This document shows positions 7,710-15,464 of a stretch of DNA of 29,966 bases, piece by piece. How positions within the stretch are numbered: position 1 is the stretch's first letter; each line of letters starts with the position of its first letter. This DNA is from DASRJG01 sp032124015 (GTDB lineage: Bacteria > Acidobacteriota > Polarisedimenticolia > Polarisedimenticolales > DASRJG01), in the NCBI GenBank assembly GCA_032124015.1, contig JAQBEH010000004.1, positions 1 through 29,966 of the forward strand, given 5' to 3'. The notes under the pieces are model-generated. The model was not told the DNA's origin and searched no databases. It worked only from the letters and a program-made list of their open reading frames with translations. The position numbers were made by a program, and so were the translations under genes.

Positions 7710-8555
7710 ATGACGACGAAAAGGCTTTCGATCCTCGGTTCGGTTCTCGTTATGGCCGCCGCGCTCCTGATCGCGGCACCAGCCTACGCTGAGGAATTCG
7801 CGGACAAGATTCCCGATCTCGTCTGGCTGGACATCGGCGCATCGGTCGCGGACCTGACGACCGATGTCGGCCTCACCGGCCAGAGCGGCGTGGGGGCCAC
7901 GATCGACTTCGAGAAGATCTTCAACCTGCCGGGGAACAAGACGACTTTCATGATCCAGGGTACCGCCCGGGTCTCGGAGCATCGGCGTCACGTGGATTTC
8001 GGCTACGTCAACATCGACCGTTCCGGCTCGCGCGTGATCGACCAGGACATCACCTGGGGCGATTACCAGATCGACGCCGGCGGAACGGTCACCTCTGAAT
8101 TCAACACCGAGTTCATCTACGCCGCGTTTCGATACGACTTTTTGCACCTCGAGCCGATCCGCATCTCGGGCTCGGCCGGATTGAGCTACGTGGACCTCGG
8201 ATCGTCCCTCAGCGGCGTCGGCAACGTTAACGGCGACCCAGCGGGCTCTTTCGACAAGTCGACGTCGGTCGGACTCCCTGTCCCCCTGATCGGATTCAAT
8301 GTCGACTGGGCGCTGACCAAGGGATTGGTCTTTCGCTCCTACTACCGGTTCTTCCGCCTCAACACCAACGGCATCGACGGCGGCATGTACGAAAGCGGCA
8401 TCCACCTCAACTGGTACTTCATCCGCAACCTGGGGCTCGGCGTGGGATGGGACCGGACGGAGCTGAGGCTCAACTCGTACGAGAGCGGTAACGACACCCT
8501 CAAGGCCGACTACACGATTTCGGGCGTGGGGCTCTACGTCACGATGGCGTTCTAG
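7710..8555 (+). CDS. Outer-membrane beta-barrel protein, paralogue B
   Basis: A 281-residue exported protein: signal peptide ending at AYA (about residue 27), mature EEFADKIPDLVWLDIG, then a beta-rich barrel ending in VTMAF. It mirrors paralogue A throughout, including FIYAAFRYDFLHLEPIRISG, SVGLPVPLIGFNVDWALTKG, YRFFRLN, GIHLNWYF and GVGWDRTELRL. The start is set by an AGGAGGGG site 10-17 bases upstream. Convergent with ubiX, seven bases between stops. Probably shares regulation with its divergent paralogue. The function is unknown. Confidence 0.86.
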   Translation: MTTKRLSILGSVLVMAAALLIAAPAYAEEFADKIPDLVWLDIGASVADLTTDVGLTGQSGVGATIDFEKIFNLPGNKTTFMIQGTARVSEHRRHVDFGYVNIDRSGSRVIDQDITWGDYQIDAGGTVTSEFNTEFIYAAFRYDFLHLEPIRISGSAGLSYVDLGSSLSGVGNVNGDPAGSFDKSTSVGLPVPLIGFNVDWALTKGLVFRSYYRFFRLNTNGIDGGMYESGIHLNWYFIRNLGLGVGWDRTELRLNSYESGNDTLKADYTISGVGLYVTMAF

Positions 8556-8562
8556 CTCCGCG

Positions 8563-9144
8563 TCAGTCCTCGCGAACGGGGGCTTCCCCCCAACGCGCCG
8601 AGAGCGCGTGCTCGACGCCGAACTGGTCGAGCACGCGCGCCACGGTGTGGTCCACGATGTCGTCGATCGTCTTGGGCCTCGTGTAGAACGCCGGCATCGG
8701 CGGCAGGATCGTCGCCCCGTTCTCGCTGGCCGCAAGCAGCGCCTTCAGGTGGCCGCGATGCAGCGGCGCCTCGCGCACGACGAGCACGAGCTTGCGCCCT
8801 TCCTTCAAGGTGACGTCGGCGGCGCGCGTCAAAAGGTTATCGGCCTGACAGTAGGCGATCGCCGAGGCCGTGCGAATCGAGCACGGGAGGACCACCATCC
8901 CCTGCGTTACGAATGACCCGCTCGCGATCGCGGCGCCGATATCCGAAACGGGATGGACGACCGCCGCGAGAGCGCGCACCGCAGCCGGCTCCCACGAGGT
9001 CTCCTCGACGATCGTGCGCTCGGCGGGCTTGGTCAGGACGAGGTGCGTTTCAATCGTGGGATGGTCGCGAAGAACCTCGAGGAGCCTGATCCCGTAGATC
9101 GCCCCCGAGGCCCCGGAAATGCCGACGACGAGTCGCTGTTTCAT
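8563..9144 (-). CDS. ubiX: UbiX-family flavin prenyltransferase
   Basis: Cytoplasmic enzyme that joins dimethylallyl phosphate to reduced FMN to make prenyl-FMN, the cofactor of UbiD-type decarboxylases. The 193 residues fit the family size (about 190-200). The N-terminal flavin-binding motif VVGISGASGAIYG and later blocks VVLPCSIRTASAIAYCQADNL, LVLVVREAPLHRGHLKAL and LPPMPAFY are all characteristic. The ATG at 9144 overlaps the glk stop (ATGA), favouring this start over one eight codons upstream. No ubiD lies in the window, so the client decarboxylase (ubiquinone/menaquinone or aromatic acid metabolism) must be elsewhere. Confidence 0.94.
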   Translation of the reverse strand: MKQRLVVGISGASGAIYGIRLLEVLRDHPTIETHLVLTKPAERTIVEETSWEPAAVRALAAVVHPVSDIGAAIASGSFVTQGMVVLPCSIRTASAIAYCQADNLLTRAADVTLKEGRKLVLVVREAPLHRGHLKALLAASENGATILPPMPAFYTRPKTIDDIVDHTVARVLDQFGVEHALSARWGEAPVRED

Positions 9145-10121
9145 GCCCGCGAGGATAGCGCGTGCCACGCCGCGCCGCGCAGCGCCGTCTGGTCGTTGAG
9201 GATCACCCGGACGGGGATCGCCTCGAGAAACGCCCTGAATCGTCCCTTGTCGTGGAACGCTTCGAGAAAGCCGGGGCGCCTCAGGCGCGGGAGGATCTTC
9301 GGGGCGATCCCTCCCCCGACCCAGATCCCCTGCGTCGCCTTCATCTTAAGCGCGAGGTTGCCGGCTTCGGCTCCGTACAGAGCGACGAACAAGTCGAGTG
9401 AGCGCACGGCCAACTCGCTCGTTTCCGCGAGCGCCGCCTTCGAGATCGCCGCGGCAGGATCGCCCGAGAGCATGTCTTCAGAAAGCGCCGCCGACTCTGA
9501 CCCACGTCCCGTGTCCCGGAGAAATATGTAGATGTTGACGAGCCCCGGACCCGAAACAACGCGCTCCCAGCTGACGTGCCCGTACCGCCGGTGGAGCCAA
9601 CGGAACAACTCGATCGTCAACTCGTCGTGTGGTGCGAAGTCCGCGTGGCCGCCTTCCGATGCGAACGGGAGGAGCTTCACCCCGTCCCAGTGATAACCCG
9701 CCTCCCCCAGACCCGTGCCCGCCGAGATGATCGCGGCGTTCCCTTCGCGCGCCGGCTGCCCCGGTGAAAGCGTCTCGACGTCGGCGTCGCCGAGGGTGAA
9801 AACACCCCACGCGTTCGCTTCGAGGTCGTTCAGCAGGGTCACGTGCGGAAGCCCGAGCTGCTTCGCGAGGACGGCTCCGTCGATGACCCAGGGGAGGTTC
9901 GGCGTTTCGACACGGCCGTCGCGCACGGGACCCGCGATGCCGAAGCACGCGGCATCGATTCGGCCCGGGTGGGCGCCGGTGAAGGCGGCGACGATTTCGT
10001 CGAGGCCGGCGTGATCGCGGCTTGGATACCTGCCGGAGACGACGGATTGCAGGGCGCGCCCGTCGTTGTCGAAGAGCGCGATGCGGGTGGAAGTCCCGCC
10101 GATGTCTCCAGCGAGGATCAT
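9141..10121 (-). CDS. glk: Glucokinase
   Basis: Phosphorylates glucose to glucose 6-phosphate with ATP in the cytoplasm. The 326 residues and motif order match the E. coli-type Glk family: phosphate-1 motif DIGGT (6-10), GIAGPV (61-66), LLNDLEANAWG with catalytic Asp99, adenosine-side SAGTGLGEA (133-141) and the sugar-binding EGGHADF (156-162). The short insertion and the C-terminal GGGIAPKI/FLEAFHDKGRF also fit. The ATG is preceded by GAGGT at good spacing and follows the OmpA-like gene after 22 bases. It is coupled to ubiX by a four-base overlap. Together with fbaB it gives the window two enzymes of upper glycolysis, though in separate transcription units. Confidence 0.94.
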   Translation of the reverse strand: MILAGDIGGTSTRIALFDNDGRALQSVVSGRYPSRDHAGLDEIVAAFTGAHPGRIDAACFGIAGPVRDGRVETPNLPWVIDGAVLAKQLGLPHVTLLNDLEANAWGVFTLGDADVETLSPGQPAREGNAAIISAGTGLGEAGYHWDGVKLLPFASEGGHADFAPHDELTIELFRWLHRRYGHVSWERVVSGPGLVNIYIFLRDTGRGSESAALSEDMLSGDPAAAISKAALAETSELAVRSLDLFVALYGAEAGNLALKMKATQGIWVGGGIAPKILPRLRRPGFLEAFHDKGRFRAFLEAIPVRVILNDQTALRGAAWHALSSRA

Positions 10122-10143
10122 CGGCGGGACCTCAATACGCGAT

Positions 10144-11514
10144 CTAGAGCTGGGGCTCGGACGAGATGACCTCGACGCGCCGGTTCTGCGCGCGTCCGTC
10201 GGCCGTGTCGTTCGGGGCGACCGGATCGGCCGGGCCCTTACCGAGCGAAGTCAGCCGGTCCGCAGCGATCCCCTGGGAGGTCAGGAAGTCGGCGACCTCC
10301 TTCGCGCGCGCCGTCGACAGCGTGATATTCGTGGCGTCGGAACCGGTGTTGTCGGTGTAACCCTCGATCTGCATGGTCGTCTTCGAGAACACCAACATGA
10401 CGCCCGCGAGCTTGGCGAGAGTGATCTTGGCGTCGGCCTTGATCGTGGATTTTCCGGTGTCGAAGAGGACGCCGGAGAGACTCGTCACGGTGCCGCGAGC
10501 CGTCTCCTTCGTATCTGCGACCTGGCCCAACGCACCCTGCAGGCGAGCGGCGAGCGCGTCACGCTGCGCCTTGATCTGCTGGTTGGCCGCCGCGAGCGCT
10601 GCCTTCTGGGTTTCGGCCTCGGCGAGTTGCGCCGCGATCGCCGCCTTCTGGGCTTCCGTCTGCGACAGCTGACCCGCCGTAGCGGCGTTTTTGGCCTCGA
10701 GCGCGGCCGTTGCGGCGGCCCGCTTCGCGGCCGCATCGGCGGCGGCCAACTGATCGTTCGTCTTCTTCCACTCGCGAAGGGCGTCATTCGAAGACGAGAT
10801 CGACCGACGGGACGCATCGGAGATCGCCTTGTCGTCCCTTGCCGCCTTCGCCTCACCGAGGGCGACGGTCGCGTTCTTCACGGCGTCCGGATCCACCTGC
10901 CCCGCATCCAAGCGTTCGATCAAGTTCAAGACGGCTGCCGCCTGAAGCACCGGAACGGGCGTCTTGTCCTCGAACTTGAGATCAGCGATCGAGGCCACGC
11001 CGGACTTCACCCCAGGACGGAAAGTCTGGAAGATGAAGGTCGTGCCCGGGGCCTTCTTCGGGTCCTTCGGGGCGGACGTGAAGAGGACGATCTCGGTTGG
11101 CTGGGCCACGAGGTAGAACGGCTCGGCCGTGACCATCAAAGCGAAGTTCTTTTTCGGGGTGAAGAAGTCCTGCGAGCCCGACTGGCTCTTCTTGGTCACG
11201 ATCAACTCGCCCAGATTTTGCGGAGGGGCGCTTTGGTCGATGGCCCAGACGACGTAGGCGGCGATATCGCCACCGAAGAGCACGGCCGGCTCCATTTTCG
11301 AAAACGAGAGAGAAACCTTGGCTTGCCCGGCTTCGTACTTCACCGAGCCCTTGAGTTTGGCCTTGGCGGGCGCCGTTGGCATCGTCGTGAACACGAGATC
11401 GACGCTCTGCTTTTCGGGGAACGCCACCGAGGTGAGCTCGGGGCTTCCCGCGAGGACGGCTCCGCACCACGTGAAGGCCGCAATCGTCGCCGCTGCAATG
11501 ACTCTGTGATTCAT
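10144..11514 (-). CDS. OmpA-family protein with long Ala-rich coiled coil
   Basis: A 456-residue envelope protein: signal peptide (1-22, ending VLA), an N-terminal beta-like domain (about 25-200), an Ala/Lys/Gln-rich predicted coiled coil (about 215-335, with repeated AEAQKAAIAAQLAEAE-like heptads), and a C-terminal OmpA peptidoglycan-binding domain (about 346-456). The last contains VLFDTGKSTIK, IEGYTDNTGSD, LSTARAKEVADFL and DGRAQNRRVEV. The design suggests a periplasmic spacer tethering an N-terminal module to peptidoglycan. The ATG at 11514 is chosen because AAAGGA lies just upstream and the signal peptide begins there; an in-frame GTG at 11559 is less likely. Followed closely by glk on the same strand, so possibly co-transcribed. 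Confidence 0.9.
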   Translation of the reverse strand: MNHRVIAAATIAAFTWCGAVLAGSPELTSVAFPEKQSVDLVFTTMPTAPAKAKLKGSVKYEAGQAKVSLSFSKMEPAVLFGGDIAAYVVWAIDQSAPPQNLGELIVTKKSQSGSQDFFTPKKNFALMVTAEPFYLVAQPTEIVLFTSAPKDPKKAPGTTFIFQTFRPGVKSGVASIADLKFEDKTPVPVLQAAAVLNLIERLDAGQVDPDAVKNATVALGEAKAARDDKAISDASRRSISSSNDALREWKKTNDQLAAADAAAKRAAATAALEAKNAATAGQLSQTEAQKAAIAAQLAEAETQKAALAAANQQIKAQRDALAARLQGALGQVADTKETARGTVTSLSGVLFDTGKSTIKADAKITLAKLAGVMLVFSKTTMQIEGYTDNTGSDATNITLSTARAKEVADFLTSQGIAADRLTSLGKGPADPVAPNDTADGRAQNRRVEVISSEPQL

Positions 11515-11616
11515 AGACGTTCCTTTCGCACGAGATTCATGGAAAAACCGGACGTTCATGTGGCGTAGCGTAGCATCGGGACTCCACTCGCCGCGAGGGT
11601 AGCCGGAGGAAGCCGC

Positions 11617-12618
11617 CTAACGCAGATCCTTGAAGAGCATCCAGGTCCGTTGAATCGTCCAGAAAGCGCCGAGCGAGCCGACCGCGTAGGCGGGGACCAG
11701 CTCGACGAGGCGCGGCCAGCGGATCTCGAGGACGCGAAACGAACGCTCGAGAAGCAGCACCAGGGCGACGAAGCCGACCTGCCCCGCCTCGACCCCGACG
11801 TTGAAAAACAACAGCGCGACGGGGATTTCTCCCTGCGGCAGCCCGGTCGTGGTCAACCCGCTGGCGAACCCGAAACCGTGCAACAACCCGAACGCGAACG
11901 CGACGACCCACGGATGACGGATCGTCAGGCTGGTCTCGCCGCGTCGATAGCGCACGATCTCGGGCCCGAGAAAGAGGATGCTCAGGGCGATCGCCGCGTT
12001 CAACGGCGGAAGGGGCGCGCTCGCGTAATCCAGGGTCGCAACGGCCAGCGTCAGACTGTGCGCGAGCGTGAAAGCAGAGATCGTCTTGAGCAGCATCCAC
12101 CGGTCCGGCACGATGAGGAGCAGCCCGAACACGAACAGGAGATGGTCGACACCCAAAAGAATGTGATCGCAGCCCAGCCGCGCGTAGGTCGCAGCATCCC
12201 GCCACCGACCAGGCGCCGCCGCAACCACGAACGACGGCGAATCCGGCGTGAGACGGAGGACCTGCGAACGGCCATCGAGGCCTTGGATACGGACCAGAAC
12301 GTCGGTTGCGGTTGCGGACAGACCCGCGATTTCGATCGTCCCGCCCGCGAGCCCGCCGGCACGTTTCACGCTGAAGCGCTCGGTGAAGGCATTGTTGACG
12401 AAAGCGCTGCGCACGGGCGTGACCTTGACGCAGTCGGGGGGAAGCTCCGCGTAGAGCCCGAGCCTGAGGCTGTCTCCGCTTCCCGGCACTTTGAAGAGCA
12501 CGTCGTAGGTTTCGGGGCCGGTCTGGCGCAGCTCGAGATACGCGGGACGCATCTCGTGGGCCGCTGCGCCACGCGCGAACGCGGTCGCCATGACGAACAG
12601 CAAGATGAGGCGCTTCAT
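11617..12618 (-). CDS. HupE/UreJ-like membrane protein
   Basis: A 333-residue membrane protein: signal peptide (1-20), a periplasmic beta-like domain (about 21-140), then a multi-helix HupE/UreJ-type core (about 145-333). Conserved His motifs are GCDHILLGVDHLLF (His152, His159), AFTLAHSLTLA (His187) and GLLHGFGFA (His247), plus FFNVGVEAGQ. Members of the wider family are linked to nickel or cobalt uptake for hydrogenase and urease; the long periplasmic N-terminus marks a different subfamily. No hydrogenase or urease gene lies in the window, so the metal is unknown. Its ATG overlaps the stop of the parvulin gene (ATGA), showing translational coupling. It is the last gene of the DUF3604 cassette. 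Confidence 0.88.
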   Translation of the reverse strand: MKRLILLFVMATAFARGAAAHEMRPAYLELRQTGPETYDVLFKVPGSGDSLRLGLYAELPPDCVKVTPVRSAFVNNAFTERFSVKRAGGLAGGTIEIAGLSATATDVLVRIQGLDGRSQVLRLTPDSPSFVVAAAPGRWRDAATYARLGCDHILLGVDHLLFVFGLLLIVPDRWMLLKTISAFTLAHSLTLAVATLDYASAPLPPLNAAIALSILFLGPEIVRYRRGETSLTIRHPWVVAFAFGLLHGFGFASGLTTTGLPQGEIPVALLFFNVGVEAGQVGFVALVLLLERSFRVLEIRWPRLVELVPAYAVGSLGAFWTIQRTWMLFKDLR

Positions 12619-13448
12619 GGCCGCTCGATGGTGACGGAGTATTTCTTCCGCAGACTCCGGTAGAACGCCTCGTTCGCGTCGAGCCGCTTCGCGTTCGCCC
12701 ACTCGCGATAGACCGCATCGCGCACATCCCCGAGCGCCGGGACACCGCCATCGGTGCGGTCGCCAACGAACACCAGATGCACGCCGTAACCGGATTCCAC
12801 CGGCCCTTGCCAGCTTCCGGGCGTCAGCTCGGCCAGCCTCACCGCGAACTTGTCGCCGAACAGTTTCGCGACCTCGCCCTCGGGGACGGCGTCGAACGCG
12901 CGCTCCAGCAGAAAGGGATCGCCCAACTGCGAGATGTCGGCCTCGCCGCCGGCCTGCCGCAGCTGCGCCAGAACCTGCGCGGTGTCTTGGGCGAGGCTCT
13001 CGCCGCGTCGTTCCGGACTGAGATAGACCTGGCGGAACGTGAAGCGGCGCTCGATACGAAACGAGTCGCGGTGCTCTTGAAGATAGGCCGAAAGCTCGGC
13101 GTCCGACGGTTCGGCCTGGGCGGCCACGTCATCGGACAGGAACTCCATCTTCTGCCGCAAGCGGCGCCGGATGATGGTGTCGTCCTGGTCGAGACCCAGC
13201 GCCATCGCCTCGCGGCTATAGACCTCTTCTTTCACGCGGTCCTGGATCAGCCGTTCCAGCTCTTCGGGCGTCGGAGGGCGCTGCCACGTGCTCGTGAAAC
13301 CCGAAACCATCGACGCGATCTGTCCCTGGGTGACAACGATCGCTCCGGGCTTGCCGCCGCTGGGCTTCCCGAAGAGACCGAAGACCAAAAAGAGCGCCGC
13401 CCCGAGCAGGAGGAAGTGGACGAGGGGTTCATGGAGCCAGCGCTTCAT
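12615..13448 (-). CDS. Membrane-anchored parvulin-type peptidyl-prolyl isomerase
   Basis: A 277-residue periplasmic foldase. One membrane anchor (about 10-27) follows a short basic N-terminus, so the body should face the periplasm. Residues about 40-130 resemble the SurA/PrsA-type N-terminal helical domain (RLIQDRVKEEVYSREAMALGL). Residues about 140-250 form the parvulin-like domain, ending in the recognisable LTPGSWQGPVESGYGVHLVFV. It lies 25 bases after the DUF3604 gene and overlaps the HupE-like gene by four bases. The arrangement suggests a dedicated foldase for one of its neighbours; that role is inference. The start is ATG 13448; no better candidate exists. Confidence 0.88.
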   Translation of the reverse strand: MKRWLHEPLVHFLLLGAALFLVFGLFGKPSGGKPGAIVVTQGQIASMVSGFTSTWQRPPTPEELERLIQDRVKEEVYSREAMALGLDQDDTIIRRRLRQKMEFLSDDVAAQAEPSDAELSAYLQEHRDSFRIERRFTFRQVYLSPERRGESLAQDTAQVLAQLRQAGGEADISQLGDPFLLERAFDAVPEGEVAKLFGDKFAVRLAELTPGSWQGPVESGYGVHLVFVGDRTDGGVPALGDVRDAVYREWANAKRLDANEAFYRSLRKKYSVTIERP

Positions 13449-13473
13449 GGCGCCCCCGATTCGACGGGTCCGC

Positions 13474-15426
13474 TCACTTCCCCGGTGTGTACCAGATCGG
13501 CGAGGTGTAGGCGCGATCGGTCGTGGTCATGGGAACTTCCGGCGCCATTTTGATCCCGAATTTCTTCGCATCGTAGGCCGTCCAGCGCGGTGTCGGGATC
13601 TCGATGACGCGCCCATAGTAAAACGCCGGCTGCTTGGGATCGAAGTCCGGGTCTTTCCAGACCGCGATCAGTTCGGGCGCGCCGATCGTGTTGCTCCACG
13701 TTGCGTTTTGCACATCGACCGTGCTGCCGACCGAGGGGACCTTGCCGTCGGCCCCGGGTTTGCGGTTGCCACTCCACGCCACGTCGTACACCTTTTCGTG
13801 GACTTCGCCCTTCGCGTCCAGCCAGCCCTTGACGATCTGGTAACGATCCAAGTTGGCGCCGATGGGGTCTTTCAAGGCGGCAACGAGAAACGTCGGCGCC
13901 TTGCCGGCCGGGGCGTTGCTCAAATCGCCGCCCATGGGGACACCCTTCGTGTAACCGATTTGCGCCGGCATACGGTTCGATGCGTCTTTCGCCTCGAAGT
14001 CGAAGCCGCCGAAAAAGCGCACGAGCATCCGCGGACCCGTGGTGGCGTAGGTTTCTTTGCGCTGCATCGCGTCGAAGATCGACTCGCGCGTGTTCTCGGT
14101 CGCCCAGACCGCCGCGTAGCCGGAAGCGGTTTGCTCCCAGCCCATGATCGTAGCCTTGGGCATCTTGGCGAAAGGATGGGTCGCCCGCTCGGGACTGGGC
14201 TCGGAACTCGAGGTCTTCCCGAAGAAGTTGTCCTCTTCGACGGCGGCGAGAGCGGTGTGCGCATCGGTCGAGCCGACCATGCCAAACTTGTACGGGTTGG
14301 TGCCGAGTTCCTGCTCCAGCTTCAACCCGTTTTTGAGCGCCGAGCGGGCGTACTCGAATTCGAGCATTTCGGGCGTTTTCAGCGCGCTCAGGTCGAGGTT
14401 CCCCTTGTCCCAGGTCTCGTAGTTGGCGAACTCGTCGTTGGGAGACAGGAACGGGTGGGTCTCGCCGTCCCCCTTGATCTGCGTGGCCTCGTAGAGCGGC
14501 TCCCATCGCGCCCGGGTCTCGGCGTATTCGCGGTCGATCCGTTTGCCGGTGAACGATTCGACGATCGGGAACATGATTCCGTTGCTGAGATTCCCGTTGT
14601 GCGCCAGGGCGAGCAAGGATCCGCCGGTTTTTTCCTCGTAGGCGGCCATCCATTTCCAAAGCTCTCGCGGATTGTCGCTTCCCATCGGCGCCATCGTGAT
14701 GAACGGCTCGATTTGACTGGCCTTGTCGCCGTTGTCCCTGAAGATCACGTTACGATGGAGGTTGTTGCCGCCCGTGTTCGACGTCCATTCGTACCCGATG
14801 AAGGCCGTGAACCGACCCGGCTCGTTCGCCGCCTCAGCAGCCGCGATGGTCTGTTGCCACGCTCCTCGATACGCCGGTGTGCCGGGGAGGGAAAGGAGAG
14901 CCTCCGGGAACGTGCCCTGCGAAAACGAGACGATCAAGTCGATGGCGGCCTCCGCGCCCTTGCCGGACTGGATCATGTCGTACCACTTCCGCCCTTGCGG
15001 GTCGGCGAGCACGTGGGGCTCGCCCCCGAGCAGTTGCGGAAAGAAGCCCATGTTGTCCGAGTGGTCGGCGACGACGAGAAAATCGAGCGGCCGCGAGAGC
15101 TTGACCTGCTGGCCGCTCGACGCGGTGATCTCCTCTCCGCGAGCGAGGCGATAGGCGTCCTTCGGTGCCAGCCGGCACCCGAAGGCCCCTGCATCGAACG
15201 AGAACGACGTGTGCGTGTGCGTGTCGCCAAAAAACGGGCGCGTGGGGAAATTACGGCCCGCGTAGGGCGAATACGGCGGCTTCGCGGGAAAGACCTTTTC
15301 CGCCGTCGCCTTGTCGAGCGTGCCGATGTCGGTGAGTACGGCGGCAGGTTCGGCGGCCTGGAGCGGAAGCGCAAGGCTCGCCAAGGAGAGGGCAAAGGAG
15401 GCCAGGAGCGTTGGTTTCAATTTCAT
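13474..15426 (-). CDS. DUF3604 protein, predicted exported PHP-like metallohydrolase
   Basis: A 650-residue DUF3604 protein. A Sec signal covers residues 1-24 (ending LQAA). Motifs resemble a PHP phosphoesterase metal site: FFGDTHTHTSFS (HxH at His70/His72), FLVVADHSDNMGF (Asp121-His122), LLALAHNGN and, near the middle, GMVGSTDAHTAL. These suggest several metal ions bound by His and Asp, but no reaction is established for the family. C-terminal residues include the family phrases ETYATTGPRMLVRFFGG, QNATWSNTIGAPEL and RAYTSPIWYTP. The ATG at 15426 has AAGGAG upstream and starts the signal peptide, so it is preferred over an in-frame ATG 24 bases earlier. It sits between the alpha/beta hydrolase and the parvulin. 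Confidence 0.93.
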   Translation of the reverse strand: MKLKPTLLASFALSLASLALPLQAAEPAAVLTDIGTLDKATAEKVFPAKPPYSPYAGRNFPTRPFFGDTHTHTSFSFDAGAFGCRLAPKDAYRLARGEEITASSGQQVKLSRPLDFLVVADHSDNMGFFPQLLGGEPHVLADPQGRKWYDMIQSGKGAEAAIDLIVSFSQGTFPEALLSLPGTPAYRGAWQQTIAAAEAANEPGRFTAFIGYEWTSNTGGNNLHRNVIFRDNGDKASQIEPFITMAPMGSDNPRELWKWMAAYEEKTGGSLLALAHNGNLSNGIMFPIVESFTGKRIDREYAETRARWEPLYEATQIKGDGETHPFLSPNDEFANYETWDKGNLDLSALKTPEMLEFEYARSALKNGLKLEQELGTNPYKFGMVGSTDAHTALAAVEEDNFFGKTSSSEPSPERATHPFAKMPKATIMGWEQTASGYAAVWATENTRESIFDAMQRKETYATTGPRMLVRFFGGFDFEAKDASNRMPAQIGYTKGVPMGGDLSNAPAGKAPTFLVAALKDPIGANLDRYQIVKGWLDAKGEVHEKVYDVAWSGNRKPGADGKVPSVGSTVDVQNATWSNTIGAPELIAVWKDPDFDPKQPAFYYGRVIEIPTPRWTAYDAKKFGIKMAPEVPMTTTDRAYTSPIWYTPGK

Positions 15427-15464
15427 GGGGTTCTCCTTAAAGCAGATCATGTCATACGTCGTTG

